Assembly: GCA_030512295.1 (NCBI GenBank)
Contig: JAULSR010000013.1
Location: forward strand, 237,680-301,679
Source: Bombardia bombarda
Lineage: Eukaryota; Ascomycota; Sordariomycetes; Sordariales; Lasiosphaeriaceae
Direction: 5' to 3'
Length of the DNA: 64,000 nucleotides
Shown here one piece after another: positions 1 through 10,736 of the stretch. Below the pieces are notes generated by a model. That model worked only from the letters and a program-made list of their open reading frames with translations. It made no database searches and had not been told where the DNA came from. Positions within the stretch are counted from its first letter, which is position 1; the number at the start of each line of letters is the position of its first letter. The position numbers and the translations under genes were made by a program.

Positions 1-1040
1 TAGGTAGCCAACAGGTAGGAGGTGGTGTGATGACTACAAATGGCAGCATACATATTGGCATGGGGTTTTACTAGGGTTCATTGTGCTTCTTTTTTCTCCG
101 GTCACCAAACAAGGGGGTCGACATCTTTCCTCAGACGATCTGTGTTCCAGACCCCGGATCACCACCAAGGGCACATCAGTCCCCACAAATGTAAAATCCT
201 GGAAGGTATGCGTACGAAGTACCAATGCGATGTTTCTCGCGTATAACCGAGCGTAGTGTACGAGGGCAATGTCTACCCCGGGACACGGGATAGGACAAGC
301 TTGATCCTTGTTAAGCTACTATCGAACGGCCACAGGATAGGTTTTTGTTTTGCAGGGTGGATAGAGAGAGGGCGGCCCAGAAGGGAGACGAGCATACTTA
401 CCTACACATCATTTTGCCCAAAAGACTTTCGTCCAGCCATGGCAATACTGGTGGGGTCACAGTGTCGCAGCCCCCGTCCCCGTTTTTCACCTGCTGGGAA
501 GTGCAAGACCAAGCTACGCTACACTATGTACGAGAAGACGGCAGAATGCACAGGCAAAGACGAGATTCCATGGATACCGCAGCTGTCAAACTGGTCGTGC
601 CGTACCAAAACAGATAGATAGGCCGGGGAAGGACAAGAGATTGCTGGGCAGGCCCCTTTTATACTCGAGCCTGTGCCACCACCCAACCTTTTGCTCAACC
701 ATCTACCAGGTTGGGTTGCCGACCTTACCTAAATTCCCGAGGCACTCACTCTCGTCAACGGCCTGACAGACAGACCGCATACGCCACAGAGTCGGTTCGG
801 CACGACACGGGTTGCAGGGCTAACCCGCAGAGAGACAGGCGAACTGCAGAGTCAACGAGCCCGCTCGGACGGCCACATAGGTTCTCATAAGAATACCACT
901 ACTGCTACCGGGCGGTTCTGTCGTTGTCTGCAGGCCCCATAGCTCTTGATGACGGATGCAAGGAAGCTCTGGTCTATTGGTCTTGTCAATTCCTTGATTG
1001 ATGGGTCCAAGTTGATCTTGCCCATTCCTTACTCTTCACC
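1..1040. other. Intergenic, no gene recognised
   Basis: Open frames here are short, overlap on both strands and show no family resemblance. I see no tRNA and no clear repeat. The last few hundred bases should hold the promoter and 5' UTR of the membrane-protein gene that starts at 1041. Confidence 0.5.
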
Positions 1041-2642
1041 ATGCTCACCATCGCTCCGGCTGCCCTGCCGGCTGTCGTCACCAACTGCGTCTTCACAAGC
1101 CTCGCCTTTATCACCGTCAGTCTGAGGTTAGGCACGCGGCTCTTTGTGCTGAAGAATATCGGAGTCGATGACTACCTCATCACCGTGGCTGTGGTATGTT
1201 GACATCTTCCATCAAATGTTTGTTGCCGTTGGAGGGGAGAAGAACAAGAGCGCGACAGAATCTGCCGCATGCAACACTGTTTTGGGTGGGATGGATCACT
1301 CACGCCGTGTCTCTGCGCCATCATCTTGCATCATATCTTTCCGACTGCGCGACAACTGTGTGGCATTATGGTGTTGTTGTAGCAGCACATTCGAGGCCTA
1401 GACATGGAATGGCTGGCAGAAGAATATCCACTAACATGATGTGAAACAATGCAGATTGCCTCGATAGCCTTCCTCACAGTCATAATGCTTCGTATGTGTC
1501 CCCCAGCTCTGCACATGGACAGGACTAACAACAACTGCAGAAGTCAAAGCCGGACTGGGCAGGATGATACTCCCCGAAGAGCTCCCCGGTTTCCTCTACG
1601 TACGTCGCGACCCTTCTTCAACCACAAGACGACACTGACATGGTGCTTCCCTTAATATCAGGCACTATGGGCCACCGTCCCCATCTACAACCTCGCCTTA
1701 ATAATGTGCAAGCTATCCATTACAGTCCAATGCTATCGCGTGCTGCGCACCCCAAAGATGCAGCGCTTCCTCCGCACCTACCTCTGTGTGCTTGTCATCT
1801 ACGGGCTCTGGACCCTCTTCAGCTCCGTCTTCAACTGTTATCCCGTCAACTACTACTGGGCTTTCATGCAGGGCGTGCAGGGGAGCTGCATGGACAAATC
1901 AGCCATCACCTTCTCCAACGCGGCCCTCAACATAACTACCGATATCATTCTTCTAGTGGTGCCCGTACCACTTCTATGGCGGCTTCAGATCCCGAAGAAG
2001 CAAAAGCTCATCTTAATGTTTCTGTTTGGCGTGGGCATTTTTGCCTGCATCACAAGCATTATTCGGCTTCAGAGTCTCTACATGATTAGTGTAGCGCCAC
2101 CCGAGCTTCAGTCTGTCTATGGCGTCAGCATCGCCGTCTGGTCGTGCATCGAGATCAACACGGCCATCATCTGCGCTTCCATCCCCGCCCTGAAACCGCT
2201 CGTCGTCAAGGTGTTCCCCAAGATGCTCCTGTCCGACCTCTACGCCCGCACTAAACGCACTAAGGGTGCCGCATACTACGCAGCGCGGGGTGGAAATAGT
2301 GGCACCTTGAGCAAGCACGAGAACAACAATATCAATAGCAAACCCAGTACTGGCAGCGGCCACTTGCGAAGTAACCACAGCATCGGCGGTGGCGGCATCA
2401 GCAGGTCTCAGAGCACCGCCGTCAGGACGGAGATACAGGTAGAGCAGTCGTTTGAGATGCGAAGTGTGCCAGTATCAAGCATGGGGAGAGAAGATACAAT
2501 GGAGGACGACAGGGATGGGAAGACAAGCAGGGATGGGAGTGAAAAGAACTTGGTTGTGTCGAGCTGGCAGGACGAGAATTATGATACACTGAGAGGAGGG
2601 AAGAAGGTGACAATTACGAGCCATCCGAGGGAAATGGTGTGA
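1041..2642 (+). CDS. Fungal rhodopsin-domain (PTH11-like) seven-helix membrane protein
   Basis: Four exons fit: 1041-1193, 1455-1491, 1541-1599 and 1662-2642, giving about 409 residues. The introns have GTATGT, GTATGT and GTACGT donors and the frame closes. The product has about seven hydrophobic helices in residues 12-260. It also has the family signature 'DDYLI' at the start of helix 2, a 'GLGR...LPGFL' loop, 'YNLAL..CKLSI' in helix 3 and a Cys-containing second extracellular loop. From about residue 270 the tail is hydrophilic and Ser/Asn/Gly-rich, presumably cytoplasmic. Such proteins are plasma-membrane proteins of the fungal rhodopsin domain family, related to the PTH11 receptor-like group; ligands are mostly unknown. 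No CFEM domain is present. The first intron (261 bases) is long for this genome and is the least certain boundary. Confidence 0.85.
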
Positions 2643-3019
2643 TGCAACAAAAAGAGAAAAGTCCAGAGGGGCTCCTGGGTCTGGCTGCAGAGGCGTCCGG
2701 TTGGGTAAACGCACTAGTCTAGACTAGACTTTATACCTTCGATTGTGCGGGATTTAGGGTTGTTGAGCTATGTTTTGTTGTCCAGCTTTTCAATGGCAAA
2801 ATAAGCCAAATTCGTTTCTATTTTATGTACTTCCCAGGTCATCTGGGTAAAAGAGAGAAAAAGAACTGTTGGGTCAGATCAACACTGGCTTCTACATACC
2901 TACTCTCAAGTATCGTAATTCAAGCCCATCACAACTGTGGAACGTTGCTCTACACACAGGACTATGATGGGTTTTGACGGCGTTGTACTGATGTTGTATC
3001 TATGGATCTAACCAACTGC
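2643..3019. other. Convergent 3' intergenic region
   Basis: This lies between the 3' ends of the membrane-protein gene (+) and the monooxygenase gene (-). It is AT-richer than the coding sequence and should hold both 3' UTRs. I see nothing else in it. Confidence 0.5.
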
Positions 3020-4628
3020 CTATATACCTATCCGAACCTCCACCATCTCTGAACCATCCAGCTTCACGTTTCCAACTCCATCAATAACCGTATTGCTTAC
3101 TTCCTCCACGCCTTCCTTGCGATCCAGCTCCAAAATAGCCAGTCTAATTATCTCATCTGCCTTGTAGTAATACATCCAGTCATTCTTAGCGCCCCAGGCC
3201 CTCTTCACCCGCTCCGAAATCTCATCATCGACTGGTAGCCCCTCTTTGACGAGTGCCGCATTCAGTGCTCCCATTTTATCCAGGACTCCATAAAGGTCCT
3301 TGTAGTGCGGTGATCTGGTACGGTCATAGAGCCTCAACCCCTCCGCAACTGCTCTCTCCACATCTACCCCTTTATCACTGCCGTCCCCCCTCCTCCCAAA
3401 CGACCACTCCAGCGCCTTGCCCAGCGTATACGCGTCCTCAAGCGCAAAGCCGGCCCCGGCACCAAACGCCCCCGACAGCGGATGCGATGCGTCTCCAAGA
3501 AGGGCTACGGCCTCTCCTCGATCCTCGTCACCCACGCAGCGCTCCAACCTCGGGCCCGAGAACATGGCGAACTCTTGCGTGTTTCCCTCAGCCGCCGCCA
3601 CGGTCAATATCTCACGTACGGCAGGACAAAACTCTTCATACTCGGACAGGAGATGGTGCAGGTCGTATGGTTGGCCCCAACTGACGTGATCCTGACCGTC
3701 GGGCAGACGGCGGATGCGAGCCGTCACCTCGAACACGTCGCCACCGAGGGGGCACGTGTAGACGTACTTGCCACCGACGTTGTGCCAGAAGATGGGGCCG
3801 CGCAGGGGAGCGAACTCGATGTTCTTGGAGGTCAGGTGGGCTGAGATGGCTGAGGTGGACGTCAGGGTACGGTAGGCGGACTGGCCAATGTACGAGAGGT
3901 TGTGCGACGGGAACAGAAACTGGCGGACGGCCTGTGGAGTTTCCTTGTTAGTCCATGGCATGATTTACTGGTCTTTAAAGTCTAAAAGACCAGACTTCAT
4001 TAAGAGCAACTCACTGATCTGATCCCATCAGCGCCTACCAGCAAGTCCACCTCGTCTTCGAACCCGTCCTCGAACACGATGCGCAACTTCCCGCCATCCT
4101 GAAGCTTCTCGATTGCGACCAGCTTCTTTGACAGTTGAATCTTGGCTTGATCTACCTCCTTTAGCAGCGCGCCCTGTAGTTTTGGCCGCACCATGCGACA
4201 GCTCGCCTGCTTGGGTGGCGTGTCCTCGGGTGTGTAGCTTTTGCCAAGAAGGGTACCATCTCGTGCGTTGCTGCATCAGAGGCCACCCAACGAGCAGCTT
4301 GTCAGCTCAGATGCCTTTATCCGATCGACACTTCCGATCCAACACAGGTATTGACATCTCCAAGTACTTACCGATGTTGCACAGTATGCCCGTCCTCAGG
4401 CCTGAAATAGTCACCAGCTGTAATGTTCCCATCCGCGCCCAAGAGTTCCAGCATCCGCCATGTGTGCCGCTGCAGGCTGATACCACCGCCCGTCTCGCTG
4501 ATCTGCGGCTTCTTCTCATACAGTGTCCAGCTGACAAACGGTAGCTTGCCAAGTTCGATGGCAGCCGCGAGGCCTCCCGGTCCACCGCCAATGATGGCGA
4601 CTTTGATAGTAGGGGTATTGATTGCCAT
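3020..4628 (-). CDS. FAD-dependent monooxygenase, salicylate-hydroxylase-like
   Basis: Three exons on the minus strand, 4628-4372, 4270-4015 and 3931-3020, encode 474 residues. Donors are GTAAGT and GTGAGT, and a CTAAC branch site precedes the last acceptor. The N-terminus begins with a Rossmann dinucleotide fold, 'IIGGGPGGLAAAIELGK' (residues about 11-27). 'GADGIRSAVR' spans the second intron exactly and is the NAD(P)H/FAD DG motif. 'LLGDASHPLSG' is the C-terminal FAD GD motif. This set defines class A flavoprotein aromatic hydroxylases (FAD_binding_3). The substrate is probably a small aromatic or a secondary-metabolite intermediate, but the sequence does not show which. There is no signal peptide, so it is probably cytosolic. 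No metabolic partner lies next to it. Confidence 0.92.
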
Positions 4629-5917
4629 CTTTGATGGTGGCTACTATGATGTCGGCGTACACTATGTGGAAGAGATTTGAAGCGGGTGATATACGCAGTC
4701 CAATATTACTTTGGGATTTTAAAAGGTACTTGCCTCTGATACGCATCACAAAGAATTATAAATCAGTGCAGCAGTTAGATGGGGTGGTACGAATTGAATG
4801 AAGCTGCCCGCACATTGCGCCATTGCACCAGCGTATGAGACAATGGCGAAATAAGGTTGACGTTTGTACTAGCTGCAGTGCTTAGGTACGCAGGTGGTAC
4901 TCTGAACAATACCATAATACCACTTTAAAGGTTTGGAACAACTTGTCCCACTGATAGCCATCTCAATTAGATATCCCGCTGTTGTTATACCGAGATCAGA
5001 AGCCCAAAGGTCGCGTTGGAGGATTCGCACTACTGATACGACGACACTGTTGTTCTTTGTTTCTTAATGATGGTTGTTTCTAACGCAGCTTTCAAGTTAC
5101 CTAGACATACACACACACACAATAGCTTGTTACAACAAAGCTGCTGGAGGTCTGGTAGTGAGTTAATGAAAGAATGATCTTGTTCCCTATATCGTAGCGG
5201 AGCTACTTAATAGTAGTACACGACGTTGACGCTAAACTCGATAGTTCCAGTTTCTTCCTAGTATGTACATACAAGATCCCACTGAGGAGATTCCCGACAG
5301 TTCCGATTGTCTGGGTTGGCCCATTTGCTCTCAGCCATTTGCTCTCAGCCATTTGCTCTCAGCCATTTGCTCTCAGCCATTTGCTCTCAGCCATTTGCTC
5401 TCAGCCATTTGCTCTCAGCAATTTGGCAAAATCAATGTTTGGCAGAATCGAGAAGTGGCTGACCAACACGCCTTGAAACTTGAGGGTGATACATGCCGCG
5501 CCATTCCGCGCCGTGTCATCCGAATTTATTTAGCAGCTCTGTAACAGCGGGTTTACCCGCCTAGACCGACAAGACAGAATGTCACCGTTGCTGGAAACAA
5601 GCAGCGGCCGAAACTCAAACGGCGGCCACAAATGCGAGATCCCTTTTCCCCTTGTGTGCCCCACATTGCGTCATTTTACAGAGCCAACGTGGAGGGCGGG
5701 GGTCGATCCCCAAAGTCCCATCATCATCGTCAAGGTCAAGGGTGAGCCTCCACTAGCCATTAAAGACCCCCTCATTCCCGACATCCGCCCGCCCCATCTA
5801 CCTAGACATCCATCGTCTCACTCATCAACTGTCACGCACACATAATCATCCCAATTAGCACCTTCACAGAATTACTGTTCTATTCACAACCCAAAGCGAA
5901 TTCGGTTCATCAAAAAA
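4629..5917. other. Intergenic with minisatellite
   Basis: This is the divergent promoter region between the monooxygenase (-) and the Ca3427-like gene (+). It contains the 14-base minisatellite described separately and a short (AC)n tract near 5108-5121. No gene is recognised. Confidence 0.5.
5321..5418 (+). repeat. 14-bp minisatellite, seven units
   Basis: The unit CCATTTGCTCTCAG is repeated seven times without a mismatch from 5321 to 5418. Flanking partial units follow (CAATTTGG after the last copy). There are no spacers, so it is not a CRISPR array. Perfect identity suggests recent expansion. Confidence 0.97.
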
Positions 5918-6938
5918 ATGCCCAACCCTAACCCCCTCCGAATCGGGTTCGTGCCCGAGCACTTTTCAACGCCCATTTACTTCGCCAAGAAGTATTTTGG
6001 GCTTGATGCCGAGCTAATCCCGTTTCCGTCGGGAACCGGCCACATGGTGACGGCGCTACGCAGCGGCGACATCGACGTCGGCATCGGACTGACCGAGGGC
6101 TGGGTCGCCGGTTTGGGAAAAGAGGATGCATCAGTTGGTGACGGAGGCTATCGGCTTGTCGGGACCTATGTCGAGACGCCGCTGTGTAAGTCGGGTTGCA
6201 TTTTGTCAAACATTCATTACCCACTCACATAAGTATGGATCAAGAGCATGCAACTGACCACAAACCACAGGCTGGGCCATCTCCACGGGCGCTTCCCGCC
6301 CCGAAATCACATCGGTCGACTCCCTCAAGGGGAGCAAGATTGGTGTCTCGCGCATCGGTTCCGGCAGCTACGTGATGGGCTATGTGCTGGCCGACGAGCG
6401 CAACTGGCTGCTTCCCACGGAACCCGCCAGCGCCGCTGCTGGGGAATCCGCCTCGCCTTTCAGCCAGTTCGTTGTCCTCAGCACGTTTGAGAACCTGCGC
6501 AGGGCCGTCAACACTGGAGAGGCCGACTTCTTCATGTGGGAGCACTTTACGTCCAAGCGCTACTACGACTCGGGCGAGATCAGGAGGGTGGGCGAGATCT
6601 ACACCCCCTGGAGCAGTTGGAAGATTGTGGCGAGCACCAAGCTGGCAGACGGTGATGGACAGCTGGACGCAAGGGTTGCAGTCCTGTTTGACAGGTTGGA
6701 CGAGGGGGTAAAGTATTTTAAGCAACACACCGACGAGGCGGTCGAGTATATTAGTACCGAGCTGGACTACTCGGAGGAAGATGCACGGGAGTGGCTGAAG
6801 ACAGTGAGGTTTTCCGAGAAGACAAAAGGCGTGGATGTCAAAGTTGTAGAGAAAACGGTGCATGTGTTGCTAAAAGCAGGAGTGCTGATGCGGAATAAGG
6901 GGTTGGGGCCAGACGCCATGGTTGCTGAGAGACGGTGA
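5918..6938 (+). CDS. Ca3427-like periplasmic-binding-fold (PBP2) protein
   Basis: Two exons, 5918-6185 and 6271-6938 (GTAAGT donor), encode 311 residues. The start 'LRIGFVPEHFSTPIYFAKKYFG' is the first strand and helix of a type II periplasmic-binding-protein fold. 'ALRSGDIDVGIGLTEGW', 'GSKIGVSRIGSGSYVMGYVLA' and 'NTGEADFFMWEHF' follow the fungal family named after Candida albicans Ca3427. There is no signal peptide, lipobox or membrane helix, so unlike bacterial ABC-transporter binding proteins it is probably cytosolic. The fold resembles THI5/NMT1 pyrimidine-synthesis and SsuA-like proteins, but the small-molecule ligand of the Ca3427 group is not known from sequence. It stands alone, with its own promoter. 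Confidence 0.88.
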
Positions 6939-7149
6939 CGGAGTGAGGCCAGAGCTTAGTTACTATGAGTAAATATCAGTTTCATGTTTTTCCAAAATAG
7001 ACCTTCAACGTACCTATAATGTACGTATTGAGTCAACTGACAATTGTGCAGTCAATCGTTATGCAGAAGCGGGATTTGTTGTGGAAATTCTTGATAGCGT
7101 CCAAGTCTGGTAACTTAGGCAGCAAATGCAGGTGCAACTTGTACATGTG

Positions 7150-7242
7150 GGGCGTATGGTCTAGTGGTATGATTTCTGTTTTGCAATGCCTTTGGCACCT
7201 TGCTCTTACAGACGGTCCCGCGTTCGATCCGCGGTACGTCCA
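7150..7242 (+). tRNA. tRNA-Ala(UGC) with 21-nt intron
   Basis: The acceptor stem GGGCGTA pairs with TACGTCC, with a G3.U70 wobble, the alanine identity element. The T stem is CCGCG/CGCGG around TTCGATC and the anticodon stem is TCTGT/ACAGA. After removal of a 21-nt intron (7186-7206) that starts one base 3' of the anticodon, the loop reads TT-TGC-A-T. The intron contains GCA, which can pair with the anticodon, as eukaryotic tRNA splicing requires. The discriminator is A at 7242 and no CCA is encoded. A T5 run (7248-7252) follows as the Pol III terminator. Confidence 0.93.
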
Positions 7243-7247
7243 TTTCG

Positions 7248-7252
7248 TTTTT
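7248..7252 (+). terminator. Pol III terminator of tRNA-Ala(UGC)
   Basis: A run of five T residues lies 6 bases after the discriminator base, the usual position for a Pol III stop. Confidence 0.7.
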
Positions 7253-7430
7253 GCTTTTTGAGTCTTGCTTATGCCATTTGTACAATTGCATCTCCATACC
7301 AAAATATTGTCTTAATGACTGGACGTCAAGGTTATTATGCATGGGATTATTTCGTCTATGTATGTCTCTTTTGTCCCAAGTCTATTATGTCAACAATCTA
7401 CATACACAATGCATTAAAACGCACCAGCGT

Positions 7431-7971
7431 TTACTTCCCCCCCTTACCGCCCTTGGACCCCGCAGCATCCTCCCAGCTCTTCCTGATAGCCCGCCAATAC
7501 TGCTCGGGATGCCTCCTCATATGGCCCACGTGTGGCGAGCCGTCAAATAGCTCAGCATCGACATCATAGCCCCTCTGTCTGGCCTGGGCAGCATGCTTCT
7601 CGACGTCCTCCCAGTAAATAATGTCGTCCTCCTTGGAGTACAGATACAGCCTCTTGGCGCTACTGTCTGCGAGAGCCGGGTCGTTGACCGCACCGGTGCT
7701 AAACTCGGCAGCGCTCGACACGCCGATGAGCCAGCCAAAGCCGTGAAGAGCGCCGAGGAACAGACCGGCCAGAGTCTGGGTCAGCACAAAGGGCCATGGG
7801 AACCACTTGGTGTGGGCCCCAATAGCCAGGGCGCGGGACCAGGGCGCGATGTTGGAGAGAAAATGGGTGCTGCCGGGGGTGGAGTCGCAGATGAGCATGT
7901 CGTGCGGGAAGAGGGGAGGCGAGTCAGAGCTGGAGTTGGAGTCTGAGTCTAAAGAAGATATTGATGACGAG

Positions 7972-8022
<51 letters not shown>

Positions 8023-8510
8023 AGAGGCGCGGAGTGCGACACGTTCTGATAGGCGTGCAAGGTGGCAGCAAAGTTGATGCCGCCCGTGTTGGACATGACG
8101 TGCACGAGAACTCTCTCCTCAGAGTCGTCCGACTTGGTGGCTTTGGTGCCGTGTACCGTGTCGATGATAGGCACCATGGATACCGCGCGGGCGTCCAAGG
8201 TTTGGTAGAGGGCCTTTAGGATGGGCGAGAAGATGAGGACGATCTTGGCTGACGGGAAAAGGGCGCGGTAGCCGTCAACATACTTGACGATGTGCTTGGG
8301 GCGCGCATCGCCCCAGCCGTAGAGGATGACGGCTGTCGGATCTGTAGAGGACGAGGACGGAGAGCTGCTGCCGTCTGAGACGAAGACCTGTTTGCTGAGT
8401 TGCCTGAAGCCAGGGAGATAGGACTCTATGGCGTTGGTGGTGGTGGTGGTGGTGGTGGTGGCGGCGGTAGCTGACTCGGCCATTGTGGAGATGACTGAAC
8501 TGAAGTCCAA
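7431..8510 (-). CDS. DUF829/TMEM53 family alpha/beta hydrolase, PaxU-like
   Basis: One uninterrupted frame of 359 residues; initiation could also be at the Met at residue 10. 'VILYGWGDARPKHIVKYVDGY' matches the opening of the DUF829 family, which includes indole-diterpene-cluster protein PaxU and animal TMEM53. 'VHVMSNTGGI' occupies the nucleophile-elbow position. 'DDIIYWEDVEKHA' and 'SPHVGHMRRHPEQYW' supply the expected acid and histidine of an alpha/beta-hydrolase triad. Reaction and substrate are unknown for this family. Two low-complexity inserts stand out: poly-Thr near residues 18-25, and a poly-Ser run near residues 163-180 encoded by a (GAC)n microsatellite on the plus strand. It is not part of an indole-diterpene cluster here. 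Confidence 0.88.
7971..8021 (+). repeat. (GAC)n microsatellite coding poly-Ser
   Basis: About seventeen uninterrupted GAC triplets on the plus strand lie inside the DUF829 gene, where they read as Ser codons on the minus strand. Length variation would change only the serine run, not the frame. Confidence 0.95.
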
Positions 8511-9284
8511 TAGGGCTGAAACAGGGAATGTGAATAAGAAGTTAGGATGATTCGTGATGGTCAGTCAGTCAGCCTCAACGGTCATTGTAGACTTGACTGA
8601 AGAAGAGGCGGCTGCTGCCATCCACACCTGGTACCAAGTATATCAACTGCCGTGCTAGCTTTCCCAACTGGGCTAGGCTGCATGATTGACAGCTCTCAAC
8701 GATCCATTCCTGTTGGGGTGGCATGGGCATGGGCAGTTATTCCACAAGGCAGCCAGTTGGTAGTTGCATGCTGCTGTTTTGCAGTACATATTCTCCTGTT
8801 TATCGACATACCGAGGCACTTGACAACCATCTGCGGGTTCTCGGGATTTTGTTGGCCAATAGAGAAAGACGTGTGATACTTGCAGAGCAAGGGGTGGAAG
8901 GGATTGAGGAATAGACATCTGCTTTGAGGAATATCAAGAGAGAGTGTTGGGGCGGAGATGATGCAGAATCGGGATATTTGGCAAGGAACACTGCATGTTC
9001 CTAGTCGGATGTTTGCCTGATTTGGGTTATTCTGGAGAGTCCTTGCGGAGTTTAAGAAGTTTGGCATGTGAAAATGGCTAAATCAATAAGAGTGGGCTGA
9101 AACAGTTTGTCAGGACCAAGGCCCACAAATGGCCGGAAGTTAGCCGAGGTGCGAACATAGGATTGGTTTTGGAAAGAGTAGCCAAACACATGCCTCAATA
9201 TTCCATGATATTTTTCGGACGAAGCAAATCGCAAATCGCAAATCGCAAATCGCAAATCGCAAATCGCAAGTCGCCTAATATGCT
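8511..9284. other. Intergenic with heptamer repeat
   Basis: This stretch separates the DUF829 start from the second tRNA gene. Nothing coding is recognised. The heptamer array at its right end is listed separately. Confidence 0.5.
9224..9272 (+). repeat. 7-bp tandem repeat upstream of tRNA
   Basis: Six exact copies of GCAAATC (9224-9265) plus a one-base variant GCAAGTC (9266-9272). The array ends 12 bases before the tRNA-Ala(CGC) gene. Confidence 0.95.
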
Positions 9285-9370
9285 GGGCAATTGGTCTAGG
9301 GATATGATTTTCGCTTCGCATTGCAGATGCGTCATGTGAAAGGTCACCGGTTCGAATCCGGTATTGTCCA
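9285..9370 (+). tRNA. tRNA-Ala(CGC) with 14-nt intron
   Basis: The acceptor stem GGGCAAT pairs with ATTGTCC, with G3.U70. The T arm is ACCGG-TTCGAAT-CCGGT and the anticodon stem is TTCGC/GTGAA with one G.U pair. Removing a 14-nt intron (9321-9334) placed one base after the anticodon gives the loop TT-CGC-A-T. The intron contains GCG, able to pair with the anticodon. The D arm matches that of the tRNA at 7150 in length and almost in sequence. The discriminator is A at 9370. Confidence 0.92.
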
Positions 9371-9722
9371 ATCTTCTTTCTCTTTTTATCATTTTACCCA
9401 CCGTTTCTGTCACGCTGTATCCACTGATTGCGGATATATTTACGCATGGCATTTTCTGTATACATACGCGCAAGCATGTAAGGTCACTGGGTAGCCGAGG
9501 TTTAAGAGCGGGGCAATTTACGCGCCCCAAATACCCTCCCGATAACTGATTACTGGACCTCTTGCATTGCCCGCTACCATCACGCTGGTAACGACATGTG
9601 GCTTGATATTAGCCGATTCACAAGTTCTTCCCATCCCGACCACGTGCCTATAATACCCTGGGAATCGACAATGGTCGTGGTATCATAACATCGAAATCCC
9701 AAGGCAATCAAGCAAAAACATT
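9371..9722. other. Promoter region of thioesterase-like gene
   Basis: The stretch has no coding frame of note. A TATAAT-containing element near 9648-9654 lies about 70 bases upstream of the start at 9723 and may be a TATA box. Confidence 0.4.
9383..9387 (+). terminator. Pol III terminator of tRNA-Ala(CGC)
   Basis: A T5 run within a pyrimidine-rich tract lies 13 bases after the tRNA. Confidence 0.6.
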
Positions 9723-10736
9723 ATGCCGTCAACAATGGTTCCTATCAAGAAAAACACCCAGTTGATCCCCTTCTCGGACGCCATCAAGATCGCCCAGCTC
9801 GATTCTCACACGTACGCCGCCAATCTGTATGATACATTCTGTATCGGCACAGTCCCCAATGGTGGCTACGTCGCCTCATGCCTCCTGTCCGCTGCCAGCA
9901 TCCATCTCTCCTCCCGTGGCCAAGTCGACGTGCTCACGTCCCATTTCGAGTTCATCAGCCGCACCGAGGTCGGTCCAGCCGTCATCGTCATTGAGGATAT
10001 CAAGCTCGGCCGCCAACTGTCTACCTTGCACCTGACCCTCTACCAAGATGCGCTGCTGCCACACGCCCCATTCTTCACCCCCGCATCATCGCGCAAGGAG
10101 CTCCTCGCCTACTTCACCATGACAAACCTCTCCAGGGAGAAGGGCGTGTCTCTACCCACCAACTTCTCTCTGCATCCCCCCTCTCCCTCTGACCCAGATT
10201 TTGCGCTGTTGAAGGATGGTAAAGACAAAATCTGGCAGCCCCTTGTCTTCGCAGCCGACGACGCCTTCGGTTACATCCGCTGCCTGCAGAACGTTATTTA
10301 CTACCTTCCAAAACACGGTCAGCCTGAGAAGAGCATTATTGATCTGTGGGTACGACTCGCAAACCCCGGCGAGAAATTCACTGCAGCAAGTCTCGCCTTT
10401 GTGGCAGACTGCTGGCCATACGTCGTGGAGGCATATCGACCCAAAACAAAAGAGCAGGAAAAGGATGCAGCTTTTAAGAAGGACGCCGTTTTTTGGTACC
10501 CGACTGTGGTGTTGAATTTGGAGACGAAGAAAAATATGGGCCCTGGAGGGAACGAGTGGTTGCGACTGAGGGTGCAGGCTAAGGAGATCAAGAACGGGAG
10601 GCTGGATATCGAGGTCTTGATATTTGATATTCGCGGAGACCTGGTGGCGCTGAGCCAGCATGTCAATTTAGTGCTGGGCAGTGAGAGAAACACGGCTGGG
10701 AGGAGTGGTAAGAAGGTGGAAGCGAGTAAGATTTAG
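9723..10736 (+). CDS. Acyl-CoA thioesterase-like (double hotdog) protein
   Basis: A single exon encodes 337 residues. 'LYDTFCIGTVPNGGYVASCLLSAA' followed by 'LTSHFEFISRTEVGPAVIVIEDIKLGRQLSTLHLTLYQ' is typical of the thioesterase-like superfamily (TesB/YbgC-type hotdog; 4HBT_3). A second hotdog-like half runs from about residue 170 to 315. Members hydrolyse acyl-CoA or are uncharacterised; the substrate cannot be read here. No peroxisomal SKL-type tripeptide is present, as the protein ends in 'ASKI', and there is no signal peptide. A second in-frame Met lies at residue 5. Confidence 0.85.
   Translation: MPSTMVPIKKNTQLIPFSDAIKIAQLDSHTYAANLYDTFCIGTVPNGGYVASCLLSAASIHLSSRGQVDVLTSHFEFISRTEVGPAVIVIEDIKLGRQLSTLHLTLYQDALLPHAPFFTPASSRKELLAYFTMTNLSREKGVSLPTNFSLHPPSPSDPDFALLKDGKDKIWQPLVFAADDAFGYIRCLQNVIYYLPKHGQPEKSIIDLWVRLANPGEKFTAASLAFVADCWPYVVEAYRPKTKEQEKDAAFKKDAVFWYPTVVLNLETKKNMGPGGNEWLRLRVQAKEIKNGRLDIEVLIFDIRGDLVALSQHVNLVLGSERNTAGRSGKKVEASKI

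Noticed and set aside
256..621. 121-codon frame near the left end
   Set aside because: No similarity, overlapped by another frame, no upstream promoter-like signal.
5321..5418. CRISPR-like array
   Set aside because: The units are contiguous with no spacers, and the host is a eukaryote.
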